Made by a program: the position numbers and the translations under genes. Positions 47,670 to 61,117 of a stretch of 64,000 bases of DNA are shown in pieces; position 1 is the first letter of the stretch; every line of letters starts with the position of its first letter. The notes under the pieces are model-generated. The model did not search any database. It saw nothing but the letters and a program-made list of their open reading frames with translations, and was not told the origin of the DNA. This DNA is from Lithospermum erythrorhizon (taxonomy: Eukaryota; Streptophyta; Magnoliopsida; Boraginales; Boraginaceae): contig JADFUC010001333.1 in assembly GCA_019722365.1 (NCBI GenBank), forward strand, positions 744,001 through 808,000, written 5' to 3'.

Positions 47670-50600
47670 TCAAGAAGTTGTTGTAGATGAAGAACTTGGA
47701 GATAAATCACCGTGATCATCTTTGTCTTTGAAGCTCTTCGATGGAAGAGGCGGGTTTTGCTGGGGTCCAGAATTTGTTGCCTTCTGGCCTTCTTCAGCTA
47801 GCTTTCTTAGAAGATTCATAACTGTTGGAAGGAAATTGGTGGAAATAGAGAGAATACCGGAAAGCTGTTGGCAAGCGAAGTAAACATCAGACTTCAAGAA
47901 AATGGATATGGAAACAAATTGAAAAGCAAACAAATTACAAATCACCAAGAGCTACGCTTGATCATATATTAGTTTTATATTGTCCTAGAAACTGTTCTTT
48001 AACCTTTCAAATCATATTCCGTAAAGAGCATGAAACAGTAATAAATTTGTAAAATTCAATACAAGAGACATTTATGAGAGTAAAATATTATAAAAGAGGT
48101 CAGTAAATTCTCATTGTGATGTGGCACAATGTGTTCAAGATGTCAAAATTTACTTCAAAGTCAACTTCTTATAAATTTTAAATAAGATGTTAGCTTTGTG
48201 AATCTAATAATCTATTACTTACGGCGCCATGACGGAATTGATTTGAGATGTCCAGTTGCACCCAGAGTGCTTTTGTGAGAAGAAAACCAACAAAGATAAC
48301 ACCTAGATACAGAGGATTTCTGCCACAAACAAACACAAATGAGTCAAAATCCAGTTAACGAGGGAAGTAAAAGCTCGCACAAAAAAGTACTTCCAAGAAT
48401 ATTATGTGTTTCGTGTGTGTATGTCTATGCTGATATTTTTCTTCTATTATTTTGTGTGTAAAGGCAGGTCGGAGAGAGTGAAACCTCAACAGTGTCATAA
48501 ATTCATTAAATCCTAGAACAACCAGAGCAAGGATCGCCCATGGTGGTGGTAACCAGTTGTTGCTTCTCTTGCTAGCTTCCTGAAAATCAAGAAAAGCAAA
48601 ATTCAATTGAACAGTGGCCTTTTGCTCTAAAAAGTAACAAGAAAAAAAGAATAAAGACCATCTTACTCTGTTCCGACATTCTAATCTTTACCATTTTGGA
48701 GTTAATTATGGCCCGAATAATGTTTAATTTTTCTTTTTAATTATTACATAATACTACCCCTACCGAGGTTTGCGCACGGGTCAAGAAATTTAACAGAGAT
48801 ATCCACTACAAGTCTACAACCCAACCCCTTCTTTCCCTAACAGTATTCTCGAAGTAACATTTTAATATCATTACGAGTCACCATTCAGTAAAAATTATAT
48901 CTTGTTCCACTAAATGACAAATGGGTATCAGCTATAACCAGCATCTAACAGTTGGTCATAAGGAACGTGGAAGATCATGCCTGAGCAGAAATGGCTTGGG
49001 TCACGGTGTATTCAGTCTCTGCTCTGAATTGCCTCCACAATGATTTGCACTGAACAGGGTTGATTAATGTTTTCTCTGGCGGAACCTGGAATGGAATATT
49101 ACATAGTATCAGTATGTCAATGTTCCTGTTGTACATCCATCACAAATATAAATGATTGTCTGTATTTGAAGCTAAAACAGTATCGCCAATAACATAAAAA
49201 ATCATACTTAAACGCAATGCCAAGAAGAATCTAAGTGATAAATACTCGAAACTACAATGCTCATATTTGTATAGCCACCAATCCATTTAATTACCTCATC
49301 CCATGTACTTGAGGCAAGAGGGTCAGCTGATGTGGTGCTCTTAACAGCTCCACTTTCTACAAGAGCAAGGGACAGAGTTTTCTCGATATTATCAGCATGA
49401 TCATCCAAACGGATGGCAGCCATGACAGATAGTAGCTTCAAGGACTGGAAAAGCAAAAACATAAAAGTGTTAACAGAAAAAAGAGAAACGATAGTGTCAG
49501 CAAGTCATATAAATCAAGTCATACAGAAGAGCGGGCTGTCTTGGTGATAGCTCGGATATCTTCTTTCCCAGTCCAGACACGAGGCATGGAATCAGAGTCG
49601 TGGCTAAATATTGTTGAAAACCTGCCAAATGAGATCACAATTAGACTTCTCTGAGAATGTAGATTTTCTCAGCATTCAGTTCTCTACTTCTGAGTCAACC
49701 AAGAAATGTCCACCAATTGGCACCTGTCTTTCATCCGTATTAAAACCCTTCCAGCTTCCTCTCTTGCCTTCCCCTCAACCACTCCTATTGCATAATCCTT
49801 CAGCCCTGAAATCATCTTTTCATTGGTTACTTCATCCATGTCGTAAGCTGAAAGACTGGCAGAAAACCCAGAGATAGCAGCTTCAGTCTCCCGTCTTAAA
49901 AGTTTCCGTATGGCCGGCCACGTATCATCACCAGCTTCGTCTAACAGAGCCTCAACTGATGCAGATAACGATGCATTTAATTTTTTCTTCATAGAGGTGT
50001 TTGAAGAATAAAGATAACATGAGAAGAGTAAGGATGTTGCTAATTTAATATACTCTCTGGCTCTTTGATATAATGAAATAAATCAAAACGACTCATTACA
50101 TTACCTACGCTTGTCATCCATGGTGGAGTAGTAGATAGTCTTAGCACTTCATGTTGGGCCAATTCGGGAAACAGCCTCCCTGTTATCACAGGGGTAAGGC
50201 TGCATACTCTCCGAACCCCCTTACCCGGCTTAGGCGGGTGCCTCTTTATAAGGGCATTGAGCATGTTGTGTATGTCTGGGTGGGTGATCACCTGGGTATA
50301 TTCAGATATTGTTGAAAGTATGACACCAGAATACACTGGAGTGGAGTGCAATTTAAAGAGATGTGTAGCTGACATTCGGCAATAGAAAAGAACAAGAAAA
50401 CAATAATACCTCATAGAAACTAGAAGCAATAAAATTCTTATGACCCAACAACCTATTAATACCTAGAGTAACAAAAATAACTACTCCGTATTAACAACCG
50501 CCTGTGTCATACCAAACATCACTTTTAGCAGAAATCACTGGATGTCTTTACGTATAGACAACACATTCAAAACCCTGATGGGCATTGTCCAACCAAAATT

Positions 50601-53600
50601 TCTATTACCCTCAGAATTCAAGGGTCCTCAGAGATTCCAAAAATAAAGACTATATACAGGGGCTAATTACCTCATAGAGGCCAATAAGTTCAGACAACTT
50701 GGCAGTGCGTACAGCCACAATATGTGCATCTATATCTCGATGCAGCTTGTCTCTCATCTTCGATGTATCCCAATTCGCTTGAGCAATGGACGCATCTGAA
50801 ACATAACAAAGGAATAAATACGAGAGATTACAGGAAAAAACAATTTTATAAGAAATCTGAAATTTATTTTCCATTAAATTTTCAGTCTTTTTTTGTATTT
50901 AATCAACAAGTTGCATCTAAAATGATAATACAAGAAAATCATACCAAAACTTTACTTCATTCAAAGAAGGCAATATTCCAAGAACAAAATCACAATCAAT
51001 AAGACTGACTTTTTTCACATTTACAGAGTTTATACCCACTATGATTATTAGTAACTTCCTTTTTATACCTTATTTCTCATTTTTAACACTTAAACGTACG
51101 TAATAAAAGGAGTAGTTTAGGGATTTTAGCACTGCAACTTGATATTACAATCCAAAAAGTGATGGTGAGACATTATATTGGTCACTCAGTTTCCATGTCA
51201 CAGCAAAATTTTCATAATTTCTAAGAAAAACTACGACTAATATGGAGTGCCTTCCAGCCGAGTAACCTCATAAAGAAGTGCTAATGGGACCAAAAGAGAG
51301 TGCCTTCATGCCGAGTACCTCGTAAAGAAGAGCTAGTGGAACCAAAATAAGAAACTTTGCAGAATTTAGTCATCTTACCTAGACAACCTTTATTGAACTG
51401 CAATATAGAGTAGTCGGTACATTCATGGGCAGCAGATGCAAAGCCTTTTCCTTTACTCAATGCATCAGTTAAAGACTGTTTAAACCTCTCCAGTGTTTCG
51501 GACCGCAGATGACCCAACACTGATTGGTAGGCAGGTTGGACATGCTGATAAACCATACAAAGGATGATCCATGAAAAAAAAAGTTATGCAAATAGAAGTA
51601 AAAGAATGAAAAAATTTCAGCTAATTTATTGTTCTAGTCTAACCCGCAAATTTTATCCAGTCTCTTACATTGATTAGATATGCTTACTTTCAGAGGATAT
51701 GCATCAAGATACCTACAGTATGGACCTCTAGAATGTCATCGGAGTCACCATGCATATACTCTGTAATTAGTAATGTAGGCATGTAATAAAACAAATGTAT
51801 ACCATACTACTTTTCAGGTAATCAGTAACGAAGTGCATCTCCCTATGCATCTTACTATGCCAGGATGGGAGCGACACATCATAAAAAATTGAGAATGTGG
51901 AGACTCTCCACATCTTAATTAGTTACTTATATCAAGAGGAAGAGGAGAGGCTGATAAACCAAACCAGACCAAACAGCATGTTCCCACTATGAGGGTGACC
52001 AATAAATGGCTATGGTCTAATTGTCTGTCTCTACTTGAGGTTGTCAACTTGTTCCAAGATCCCAAAAGTGAAGAGTTATCAGTATACAAACATTAACTGA
52101 GATTTTTGACATCGCACAATGGGTAAATAAACAAATTGTAAGGTCAAAGAAAAAGGAAACTAGTTGGCAACATTCAACACTCAATAGTACTGGTAATGAA
52201 ATACAAGCAAATGGAAGGGATCCATTACTTGCAGCAATTTTTCTTCCAACTGTTTCCTCTTAGAAGTTCTTACACCTTCATCAAAATATGTTGCCTCAGT
52301 ATCATATCTGAAAAATAAAGTGAACTCCAATATAATACTGTATAACTTAATTGTCTACAGGAAGGCATAAAATATAATTCTTTTCTATATCAATCAAAGG
52401 ACCATGGCTTGATGCTACTCATCTGCCAATATCTAAGAACATTATCATTCTACAAAAGTTCTCAACAAGTGATATATGTTTCCATATCTGTACTGGTTTT
52501 CTTGCCCACTGCCAAAACTATTGATAGCTGAGATATGGTGCAGTGAAATATACAACGTCATCACAGAAAAAAAAAATAGCAATGACACGAGGTTTACTTA
52601 CTCAGATAAACAAGTGCCGAGTAGCGAACTGATCTTCTGTCCGAAACCTGGAACTAGACTAGACTGAACAGTCTCCTCCAGCTTACGCCATTCCTGTTAT
52701 AAATATATATGGATTGAAAATGAGAAAAGATCAATACATACAGCACAATATTGTCATCTAAAAAGGCAAACAAAAGCAAAAAACAGATACCTCATTCGAG
52801 ACAAAAGAACTGAATTTCTCATTGGCAATTTCTTCACAACGGACAGTAGCCACCATGACCTTTAAATAAATTTCAACAGTTCATTAATCATATAGCTCTT
52901 GTTAGTATTTTGAACAAAAAAAAAAATAGATTCTGATTACAACCTTATGGGCAGGTAAGTCCAGGTCTTTGTTCTCCTTTATAATTTTCCATATCTGTTG
53001 GGCACTGAAGGCAAACCCTGAAGCAGGAACTACTGCCCGCCTATCTCCGGCAAGTCCACCAGGCGCAATAGAATGATGGAAACGCTGTCTGAGATTAGCC
53101 ACCTTCACCATTAAACAATATAGAAGTTAATACTCCATTCTGACCAATTGAAATCAGTAACTATTATAAAACAGATAATGCATATTAATAGTTTTGCACA
53201 CCTGTTCTTTAAATTGTTCTTCCTTCTCTTCATAACTAGAGAGGGCAACAACTTCAACCTAGCCAATTAGATGTAAATTCAATAAATAACAATAATTTAC
53301 TATGTTGGACAGGTAAGCATTAATAGATATCTTCTTACATTAAAAAAATCACTCAAGGGAGTTTCCTTGAGAGCTTCTGGTTTAGGAACAGCATCCCATA
53401 TCTACAAGCAATCACAAAAAAGAACTAACAATGATAAGTACCGCAAAAAATCAACAATAAGTGCAGGTCCACAGTCAACTACATATGTTACCTTTTGAAT
53501 ATCGTCTCTCAGAACAGGTTCTAGATGCTCCATGGGTGTCTAGTAAACACCAAAAAAGAGAGTTTGTTTCAATAAGGCCTCAGATGAAAATTAACCAAGA

Positions 53601-56600
53601 GCACAAATATGTTGCACTATAGATATCTCATTATCTATAGATTAGTGGATGAACGTACCCTTGTTTTATCTCGTATCACAAAGATTAGTGTCGTTTTTCG
53701 TGGACTAAACAATCGCATCATAACCTGTTCAAATGAATAATGATGAGAATATAATCTTGAAGCATGCAAGTTTAGTAGCACGAGCAGCAGCCCAGTGTTA
53801 CCTGGAAAACAGTTTTCAAAAGAGGTTTGTTTGCAGCCTGCTCACGACCAATGTCATGACACCACCTAAATGATGGTACACAGCAATATAAAATCAAACT
53901 ATGGAAACGATTTCGATATTTTCACTGTTGCACGTGCTAAGAACAAACCTACATGTTTATAAGCACGATATCTGAAACAGCAAGAGCAAATAATGCACTC
54001 TGCTTTTCAAATGCAGTGTCATCCTGAAAAATCATCCAAGTGAAAAAAGAGGTTAATAATGCATCCTCCTCCCTTTCACTCAAAAGTAAAATGAACAAAA
54101 AATAAATAAATAAATAAAATAACTTCTGAAACATAAAAGCAACACCCAACATAGAGCTAAATAGAGACATTGTATTCATATAGCCAACAGTGGGATAAGT
54201 TGGTTTGGTTTCGTTTAAACATAAAAGCAACATGACTGACAGGAGCTAACAAGTAACAAAAGTCAACTAGTGAAAATTTGGACCATGAAGAGAGTGTGGT
54301 GACAAAAATATAAAAGAGAATATTCCATGCTCAGCAATTTCATAGAAGCAAGTGAAAAGAAACCCTAAAGGCTAAGAACAGAAAAATAGGGGGTAGGGGG
54401 GAAGGCTGAGGAAGAGAAATACCAAAGAAAACCAATCATCGCCATAACTAGTCAGGAAAAAAATATATAGATAGAAGAGCATAATTTCAGGGAAAGCAAA
54501 ATTGAAGTTGAGAAGCAATATTGGTGAAAAGCAAGTGGTACATGTGCATATCAAATATCAGACGCAATAAATATAACTATTTAAAGAACCTCTCCACGTT
54601 CCCTTCCATCAGTTCCCTCTAGATCCATTACAAGAGTGCAAGGTTCAATCCCCACACACCGGGCCATCCAAATACCTTTTGTGGTTTGAGACCTAACACC
54701 AAAAAGAATAAAAATGATTTATATAGTGTCTACTAAGTCGTCACCAGAAGAAGAGGAGAATGCATAATAATCAAGTTCAAGTATACTCACCTTCCTTTAA
54801 AAGCATCCATCTCTCTGAAGTTTGTATGGAATAAATGATTTAACAGGGTACTCTTTCCTATCAGAACATCAAATAGCCAATGTCAGACATCACAAACTTT
54901 TATTAGGGAGGAAGTAATACAAAACTATGACTAATTAACGAGCTAAATGACTACTATTTCAAGATACTGCCCAGATCAAGAAGGATAAGAGGCCGGGAGC
55001 TCATTGGAGGGAAAAGGTTAAAAATAGATATTAGCTAAGTGACGATGTTACTTGATGCCCAAACAGCATTTCACATCCTGCTAAAAAGCTTCTAATATAA
55101 CTTCTTTCATGGGCCTGTTACCACAGTTCTTATGCAATTAACTAGGAACGACTAAGATCGTTTTGGTATTCCTGATGAAGGGATGACATCATACCACTAC
55201 TTTGTGGACCCATAATCGAGACTACAGCATAAGAAAGCCCACACTCTGCCAATTTCACTTCCTTCATGAAATTCTCAAGTCCAGCAGTATTGAAGGTACC
55301 ATCTCCATCGATGAGGTGAGTTGCACAAGAAGCATCGCCAATGCTTATATCTGAAGAAAAAAATGACCAAGATCATCTAGGTTCCAAAATACAATTATTA
55401 GCACATAGATGAAAATGAATCTAGAATCATATGTCAACCACTAATTAGCCAGTACATATACATCATCAAACTTGTACGACATGCAAACAAACAACAATTT
55501 CATGTACTATATTAACCTTTCCAAACCAAAAGATCATTTCATTCACTTTTATCTTCCCCTTTAAAACTGCTGATACTTAGATAAACTTGATTTCTTTCAG
55601 CGCTAAAATTACTCGGATACAACTGTTACTCATCACAAATCAACAACCAATGAAGCTAAAGATGAGCCAATTAGCAGAAAGGTTTCGACTAAATCACAAT
55701 TCATCAATAACCCAACAAACAAAATTGGAGTATTCAATCAACAATAAAGAAAACGAAGCATAAAGCTTCAACCTTTATTGGATAAACAACAAGCTAAACA
55801 CAATTCAATTTCAATGAAACTTATCATATATGGAGCAAGAAAATAAATCCCTATCAAATAATTAGAGCAAAGGTATAATAAACACATACTTATTTAATGG
55901 ATAAATCACAACTGATCAATAACCCATCCATCAAATTGGAGCCATCATCAATAATAATAAGAAAATGAACCATAAAGCTCCAATCTTTATTGCATAATCA
56001 GCAAGTTAAGCTCGGTTCAATTGCGACACAACACAACTCAATTACACTAAAACCAGAATCCATTAGAAACGAGGGAAGATAATAAATCCCTAACAAATAA
56101 TTTGAACAATAGTACTTATCATTTAATGAATAACACAATTCATCAACAACCCAACTACCAAAATTGGAGTAATCAATCAATAATAAAGAAAACAAACCAT
56201 AAAGCTTCAATCTTTATCCCCTAACCAACAAGCTAAACATAGTTCATAATCATAGCAATGAAACTTAAATAGTAAAACCATATTTCTGTTAATAAAATAA
56301 GTCCCTAACAAATAATTGGAATAAAAATACACTAAACATGGATCATTTAATGAAAAAATCACAAATTTACCAACAACCAACTACCAAAATTGGATAAAGC
56401 TTCAACCTATATATAAAAAAAAATTGGCCCTGACAAGTACTCGACCTTAGACCTCTCATCATTAAGAGTAATATCTCGTGTCCACTGTACCTCAACCTTT
56501 ATTGCATAAACAAGAAGCTAAACACAGTTCAATTGCAACAAAACTCAATTACACTAAAACCACATTATGTTAAAAGTTTTGCAATAAAATAAATCACTAA

Positions 56601-56707
56601 CAAATAATTGGAACACAACTATATCAAAATAACATTTAAGTTCAGCTTTTGATTGATTATTTGATTAAATTAATATGAAATAATCAAAGTATAGCGAGTT
56701 TACCCAT
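47670..56707 (-). CDS. RHD3: ROOT HAIR DEFECTIVE 3 (atlastin-like GTPase)
   Basis: RHD3 is a dynamin-like GTPase of the endoplasmic reticulum that fuses tubules at three-way junctions and is needed for root-hair growth. Twenty-three coding exons on the minus strand join in frame to 796 aa. They are 56704-56707, 55195-55350, 54791-54857, 54590-54692, 53953-54023, 53802-53865, 53659-53724, 53492-53539, 53339-53401, 53202-53258, 52944-53102, 52791-52859, 52602-52693, 52229-52307, 51379-51544, 50671-50795, 49724-49986, 49525-49621, 49295-49444, 48981-49085, 48485-48579, 48223-48319 and 47670-47864. Features: P-loop [15 protein letters not shown], switch threonine in [24 protein letters not shown], then a helical region. 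Two C-terminal membrane hairpin segments follow ([19 protein letters not shown] and [19 protein letters not shown]), then a serine-rich tail. The first exon codes only ATGG; intron 20 uses a GC donor. Confidence 0.96.
50085..50300 (+). mobile_element. SINE-like dispersed element in RHD3 intron
   Basis: Leader CATTACCTACGCTTGTCATC and AGTAGTAGATAGTC, core GGGAAACAGCCTCCCTG, AAGGCTGCATACTCTCC and a hairpin-like CCCGGCTTAGGCGGG, and tail GGGCATTGAGCATGTTG. It is the single-copy form of the element amplified in ATG12 intron 2. It lies in RHD3 intron 16 (49987-50670). Confidence 0.75.
55680..56620. repeat. About 210-bp tandem repeat in RHD3 intron 1
   Basis: Roughly four diverged units are anchored by CATAAAGCTTCAACCTTTATT at about 55758, 55970, 56197 and 56395/56490. 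Each contains CAAGCTAAACACAATTCAAT, AATAAATCCCTAACAAATAATT and CAACAACCCAACTACCAAAATTGG-like stretches. The fourth anchor is split by a SINE-like insertion. The array occupies most of the 1.35-kb intron between the 4-base first coding exon and exon 2. Confidence 0.85.
56409..56491 (-). mobile_element. Short SINE with target-site duplication
   Basis: Read on the minus strand it starts GGTACAGTGGACACGAGAT (A-box-like), contains AGGTCTAAGGTCGAGTACTT (B-box-like) and ends CAGGGCCAATTTTTTTTT. It is flanked by the 7-base duplication TCAACCT (56402-56408 and 56492-56498) and interrupts a tandem unit. A tRNA-derived SINE with a T tail fits best. Confidence 0.7.
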
Positions 56708-56849
56708 TTGAGAAGTTTGAATCTAGTGAAGAAGAAGAATAAAGATCGAATTAATCAAATAATTATGACTTTTGAATGCAAACACAAATAAATTGATGAT
56801 CAAGAAAGGAATCGATTATCACATCATCAGACAAGATCAAATAGAAATA

Positions 56850-59800
56850 TTAAATACTTAAGTATAAAACTTTGCTAGCATGTCAGTTTTTTATTTTTTA
56901 GTCCGTCATCTATGTTTCAAATATTTTATTCACCTATTTTTTTAAAAAAATTAGTTGATTGTCTGTTCGATTAATTAAAAAGATGAAAGTACACTTAATA
57001 AAAAGTCATGTATTCTTCATGTGACATAGTTAACGATGTGATGACAGAACGGTGATCCACTGAATTTTTTTTAAAGAAAGATGATCGATCATGATACTTT
57101 GAAATATAGATGATCAATTGGAAACATTTTATAAAGATAGATGATTGTCAGTGTTATTAATTCAATTAAGATTATAAAAATTGTTAGTATTAATCATTTT
57201 AAATTAAACTTAATATGTTTTCATGAAATGAAGTCAATATGGTATTAAAAATGTAGGTGTATATCTTTGATACGAGGAAACAATTTTGTCAAAGATAATC
57301 GAAGTATCCAACAATAGTCCTAATTATAACATGGGTCTCACCATGCATGGCATCGTATGATGATGTTTATTTGCTTGGAATGGAAATGAGCCAAATAATG
57401 GTTCGGCTCGAAAGAAAATGACTATTTTGCCCTTTTAAACATAAATAATTATCACAAGCCGCTTATACATAACAAAGTTTAATTTTTTCCAAGACTTATA
57501 ACCAAACGTGCTGAAAATTTTTCCAAGGCTTATAACCAAACAAGCGAATTCGTTTATAACTAAATAAGCAAATTGTATACATGCTTATTACACAGTAAGC
57601 GAACTATTACCATGCTTCTAAAGCAACTAGCGAATTTAGTATGTGTTTGTTAAATAATAAGCATGGTATTAGCTTGTTTGTTTATGTAAACACAAAAATA
57701 CAAATTCATAAGAATGAATACATAAAAATTAATTAAATAAGTAATTACATAAGAATGACTTAAATAATTACATAAGAAATATTAAATAATTAATTACATA
57801 AGAATTTAATAAAATTAATTAATTACATAAGACAATTAAATATTTAATTACATAAAATGAATTAAATACTCATATATAAGAAATATTAAATAATTAATCA
57901 GATAAGATCTAATAAAATTAATTCATTATAAGATAATTAAATATTTAATTACATAAGAATGAATTAAATATTTAATTACATAAGAATAAATTAAATAATT
58001 AATTATGTAAGAAACATTGAATACTATATATAAGAATGAATAAAATAAATTAATACATAAATTTAAAGCTCTTCAAACATCATCATTATTTGAATTCATT
58101 TTTCATCATTATTTAAATTAAGTTGTTTATATTTCTCAAATTATAATCATCAAAAACTCAATTATTCGTTTCTTTTCCAAGTAAGTACCATTTAATTTAC
58201 TAACTTTATATTAAAGAAATGATTGTTAAGAAACTAACTTATTCAAGCCATGATTGTTCTGCAAGTAGCTAATCAATGTACGATTATCAAGCAGTAACGG
58301 AATGATCAATGCATGATTGCCAGAATAAACTTAATTTAGCCAATGATTATTACTTGATAAGCTAGTTTATTTTGTATTTATTAGACACTCAACCATGACA
58401 TTATGTTATGTTTTTATTTTCGAATATTATGTATTAATCAGATTATAGGTATTAATTCAGATAGTTCATTGTCAATTGCGAATTGGAAATTATGTCTTAA
58501 ATATTATAAATTATCGAGATTACGTGTATTAATTAAGAAAGTTATTTGTCAATGAGTGTTAATATTTCTCAAATTATTGTTAAATATGATAGTTATTTTA
58601 TGAAATTATTTTGATGTTAATACTTAAATTGTTGTCAATATTTCAAATCAGAAATAATTCGCTTTCTTCTCGTGATCTTATCTCAACTGTTCGTTAGATC
58701 AATCAACAAGTCATTTAACAAGTAAGTATATCATTTCATTTTACTAACTTTATACATTTAAATTAATGTTGAAATTAGGATCAAGAAAAAGTATATGTTA
58801 AAATTATCACAAATTCAAGCCACGGTTGTTAGTAAACGTGTCAATCAGAGTAATGATCGTAATGAAACAAGCTTTAATCAGAGCTACCATCAGACGGGAA
58901 CGGCTTAATTATAAGAATGATTCTAATCAAATGTTTAATCGATTACTCAATGATTTTTATAATTAGCTTAATTGACACAACGATTCTAATCAAACAAGCG
59001 AATTTAGTCAATGATTGCTTATTATCAATGATTGATTTCGAACATACACTGAGATTATTTATTATTAATCATGAGTTATTTCATTAATTATGAATTGAGA
59101 TTATGTCTTAAATATTATGAAATTATTGAGATTATGTCTTAAATTATGCAATTATGTCAATTATGAAATTATGTTAATTATGAAATTATGTCAATTATGA
59201 ATTGAGATTATGAAATTATGTCAATTATGAAATTGTAATAAATTGTGTATTAAATATTATGAAATTTATTGTTAATATTTATTGTTAATATTTCTGAATT
59301 GTGTCAATTATGAATTGTGTAATATTAATTATAATTTCGAATGTTAATAATTTCGAATTTTGATAATTTCGAATTTTGATAATTTCGAATGTTGATAATT
59401 ATTTATTGTTAATAATTTCGAATGTTAATAATTTTGAATTTTGATAATTATTCGAATGTTGATAATTAATGTTAATAATTTCGAATTTTGATAATTTCAA
59501 AAATTAATAATTAATGTTGTGTATTTCGAAATTTGTGCTAATATTTCTCAATTATGTTAATTGGTGTTTAAATATGATAAAATTATTCAACTTATGATTC
59601 ACTTTAGTCATTTTTTATGTTATTTTTAATTGGTATTTTTATGCTATTTTATGTTATTTAATTGATTCACTTTAGTCATTTTTCTCGTTTAACGTGTTCT
59701 ACCAAACCCATGATGACAAGACTACACATCTTTCACCAAACGTAGGTGGAAACAAACAAATTACGAGATGTTTATAAAGAAAAACAAATGTAATTATTTC

Positions 59801-61117
59801 TACGTTGTTAAAAAAACGTTTTAATTAAGTAGATGTTTATAAGAAAACAAACGAATTAGCTATATGCTTATTAAAATATAAGAACTAAAATAATTTGTTT
59901 GCATCTTTCTTTCCTTATATATATAAGATGCATGTATTGTATTTGTTAAATCACCACCATCAAATTTTATATCAAACTTCTTAAAAGCTTTATAACAAAT
60001 TTAAAAACTATGAACAATAACGAGCATCATCACGTTTACCGCTTTTAGATTTATAGGGGCGACTGGTAGAATACTTTTTCATTTGTTAATTTCTTCATAT
60101 TTACTATTTTTTCTTAAATTCCAGCTCAATTCATACAATAGTTTCTATCCAAATGCCAGGCAAATGCTGATGTAATGTCTATCTGCATGAAAGAAATACA
60201 TCCCGACTGGACGACCGGTACGGTTTCTAAGCTTTGTCGAGATAAGATGTGGAATATTTTTGCTGTAAGTTAGCTAAAATTTGTTCAACTTTTCTAAATC
60301 GTCATAACACACATATAATCTAATATCTATCAGAATGCTAGCCTCTCGCTCAATTTATCTTGATTCTCCTCAAAATTTCAAGAAAGTTGGCTTTTTCGAA
60401 GACGCGCAACTTAATAATGCTGGTGATCATGTTCGAAATCAGAATGGTCCATCAATGTGATTATACTGCTCGACCTGGCCGAATACATACTATAAGTTCG
60501 ACTAAACAAACGAGACATCAAAACCACTATCACAAATTGCTGAATTACCCCAACAAAAATTTCACAACGTAATAAATAAGCATTTCGATTCAATATCAAT
60601 AAATACCATGTTTTCTCAATATTCATGTACCATTCTTTTTGTTTTCATGTTTGACGACAAACTACCAATTTACGCATGTTGTAGGCGAAAAGTTTTGGGC
60701 CTGTCAGCAAGTGCTCGTGAAAGAAACAAAGTTTCAATAAATCCAATGCTTATCCGGGACAACAAACGAATTACACCTATGTTTGTTGCAGAGTAAATGT
60801 AATCAGCTTATTAACACATTAAGATAGCTATAATTGGCCAAGCTGCTTACTTACAGATAAGCCATTATTTCTCGCATGTAAAGATCTGGGCCGCTGCTCA
60901 CGAGTAAAATAGCACTGTGATACTTCATATTAGCTGCTTTTGGTGTGTGTGTATAACAGTTCAGCTTTCGTAGTCGGTCGAACACAAGTTCCACCCCTAG
61001 ACAGGCGGGAAAAGCAAAACAATCACTCAATTCCACCAAATACTTGTACTCACTCCATTTCTGTAACAACCCATAAACTGTAACAACAATATTCAAGAAA
61101 CTGTGGTGAAGCAGAAG
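56850..61117. other. AT-rich repeat island between RHD3 and FVE
   Basis: No gene recognised in over 4 kb. 57.68-58.05 kb is built of variants of TTAAATAATTAATTACATAAGAA. 59.04-59.54 kb is built of variants of AATTATGTCAATTATGAAATT and TTCGAATTTTGATAATT. On both sides (57.46-57.66, 59.70-59.90 and 60.72-60.80 kb) the motif AACCAAAC or AAACAAACGAATT recurs with CTTATTA, suggesting subterminal motifs of a decayed DNA transposon. The family is not identified. Region 60.0-60.8 kb has mixed composition without a known protein. Confidence 0.45.

Noticed and set aside
60851..61096. 81-codon open stretch on the minus strand before FVE
   Set aside because: Reads like protein in places but has no recognised domain and no splice or promoter context; treated as chance in the FVE leader region.
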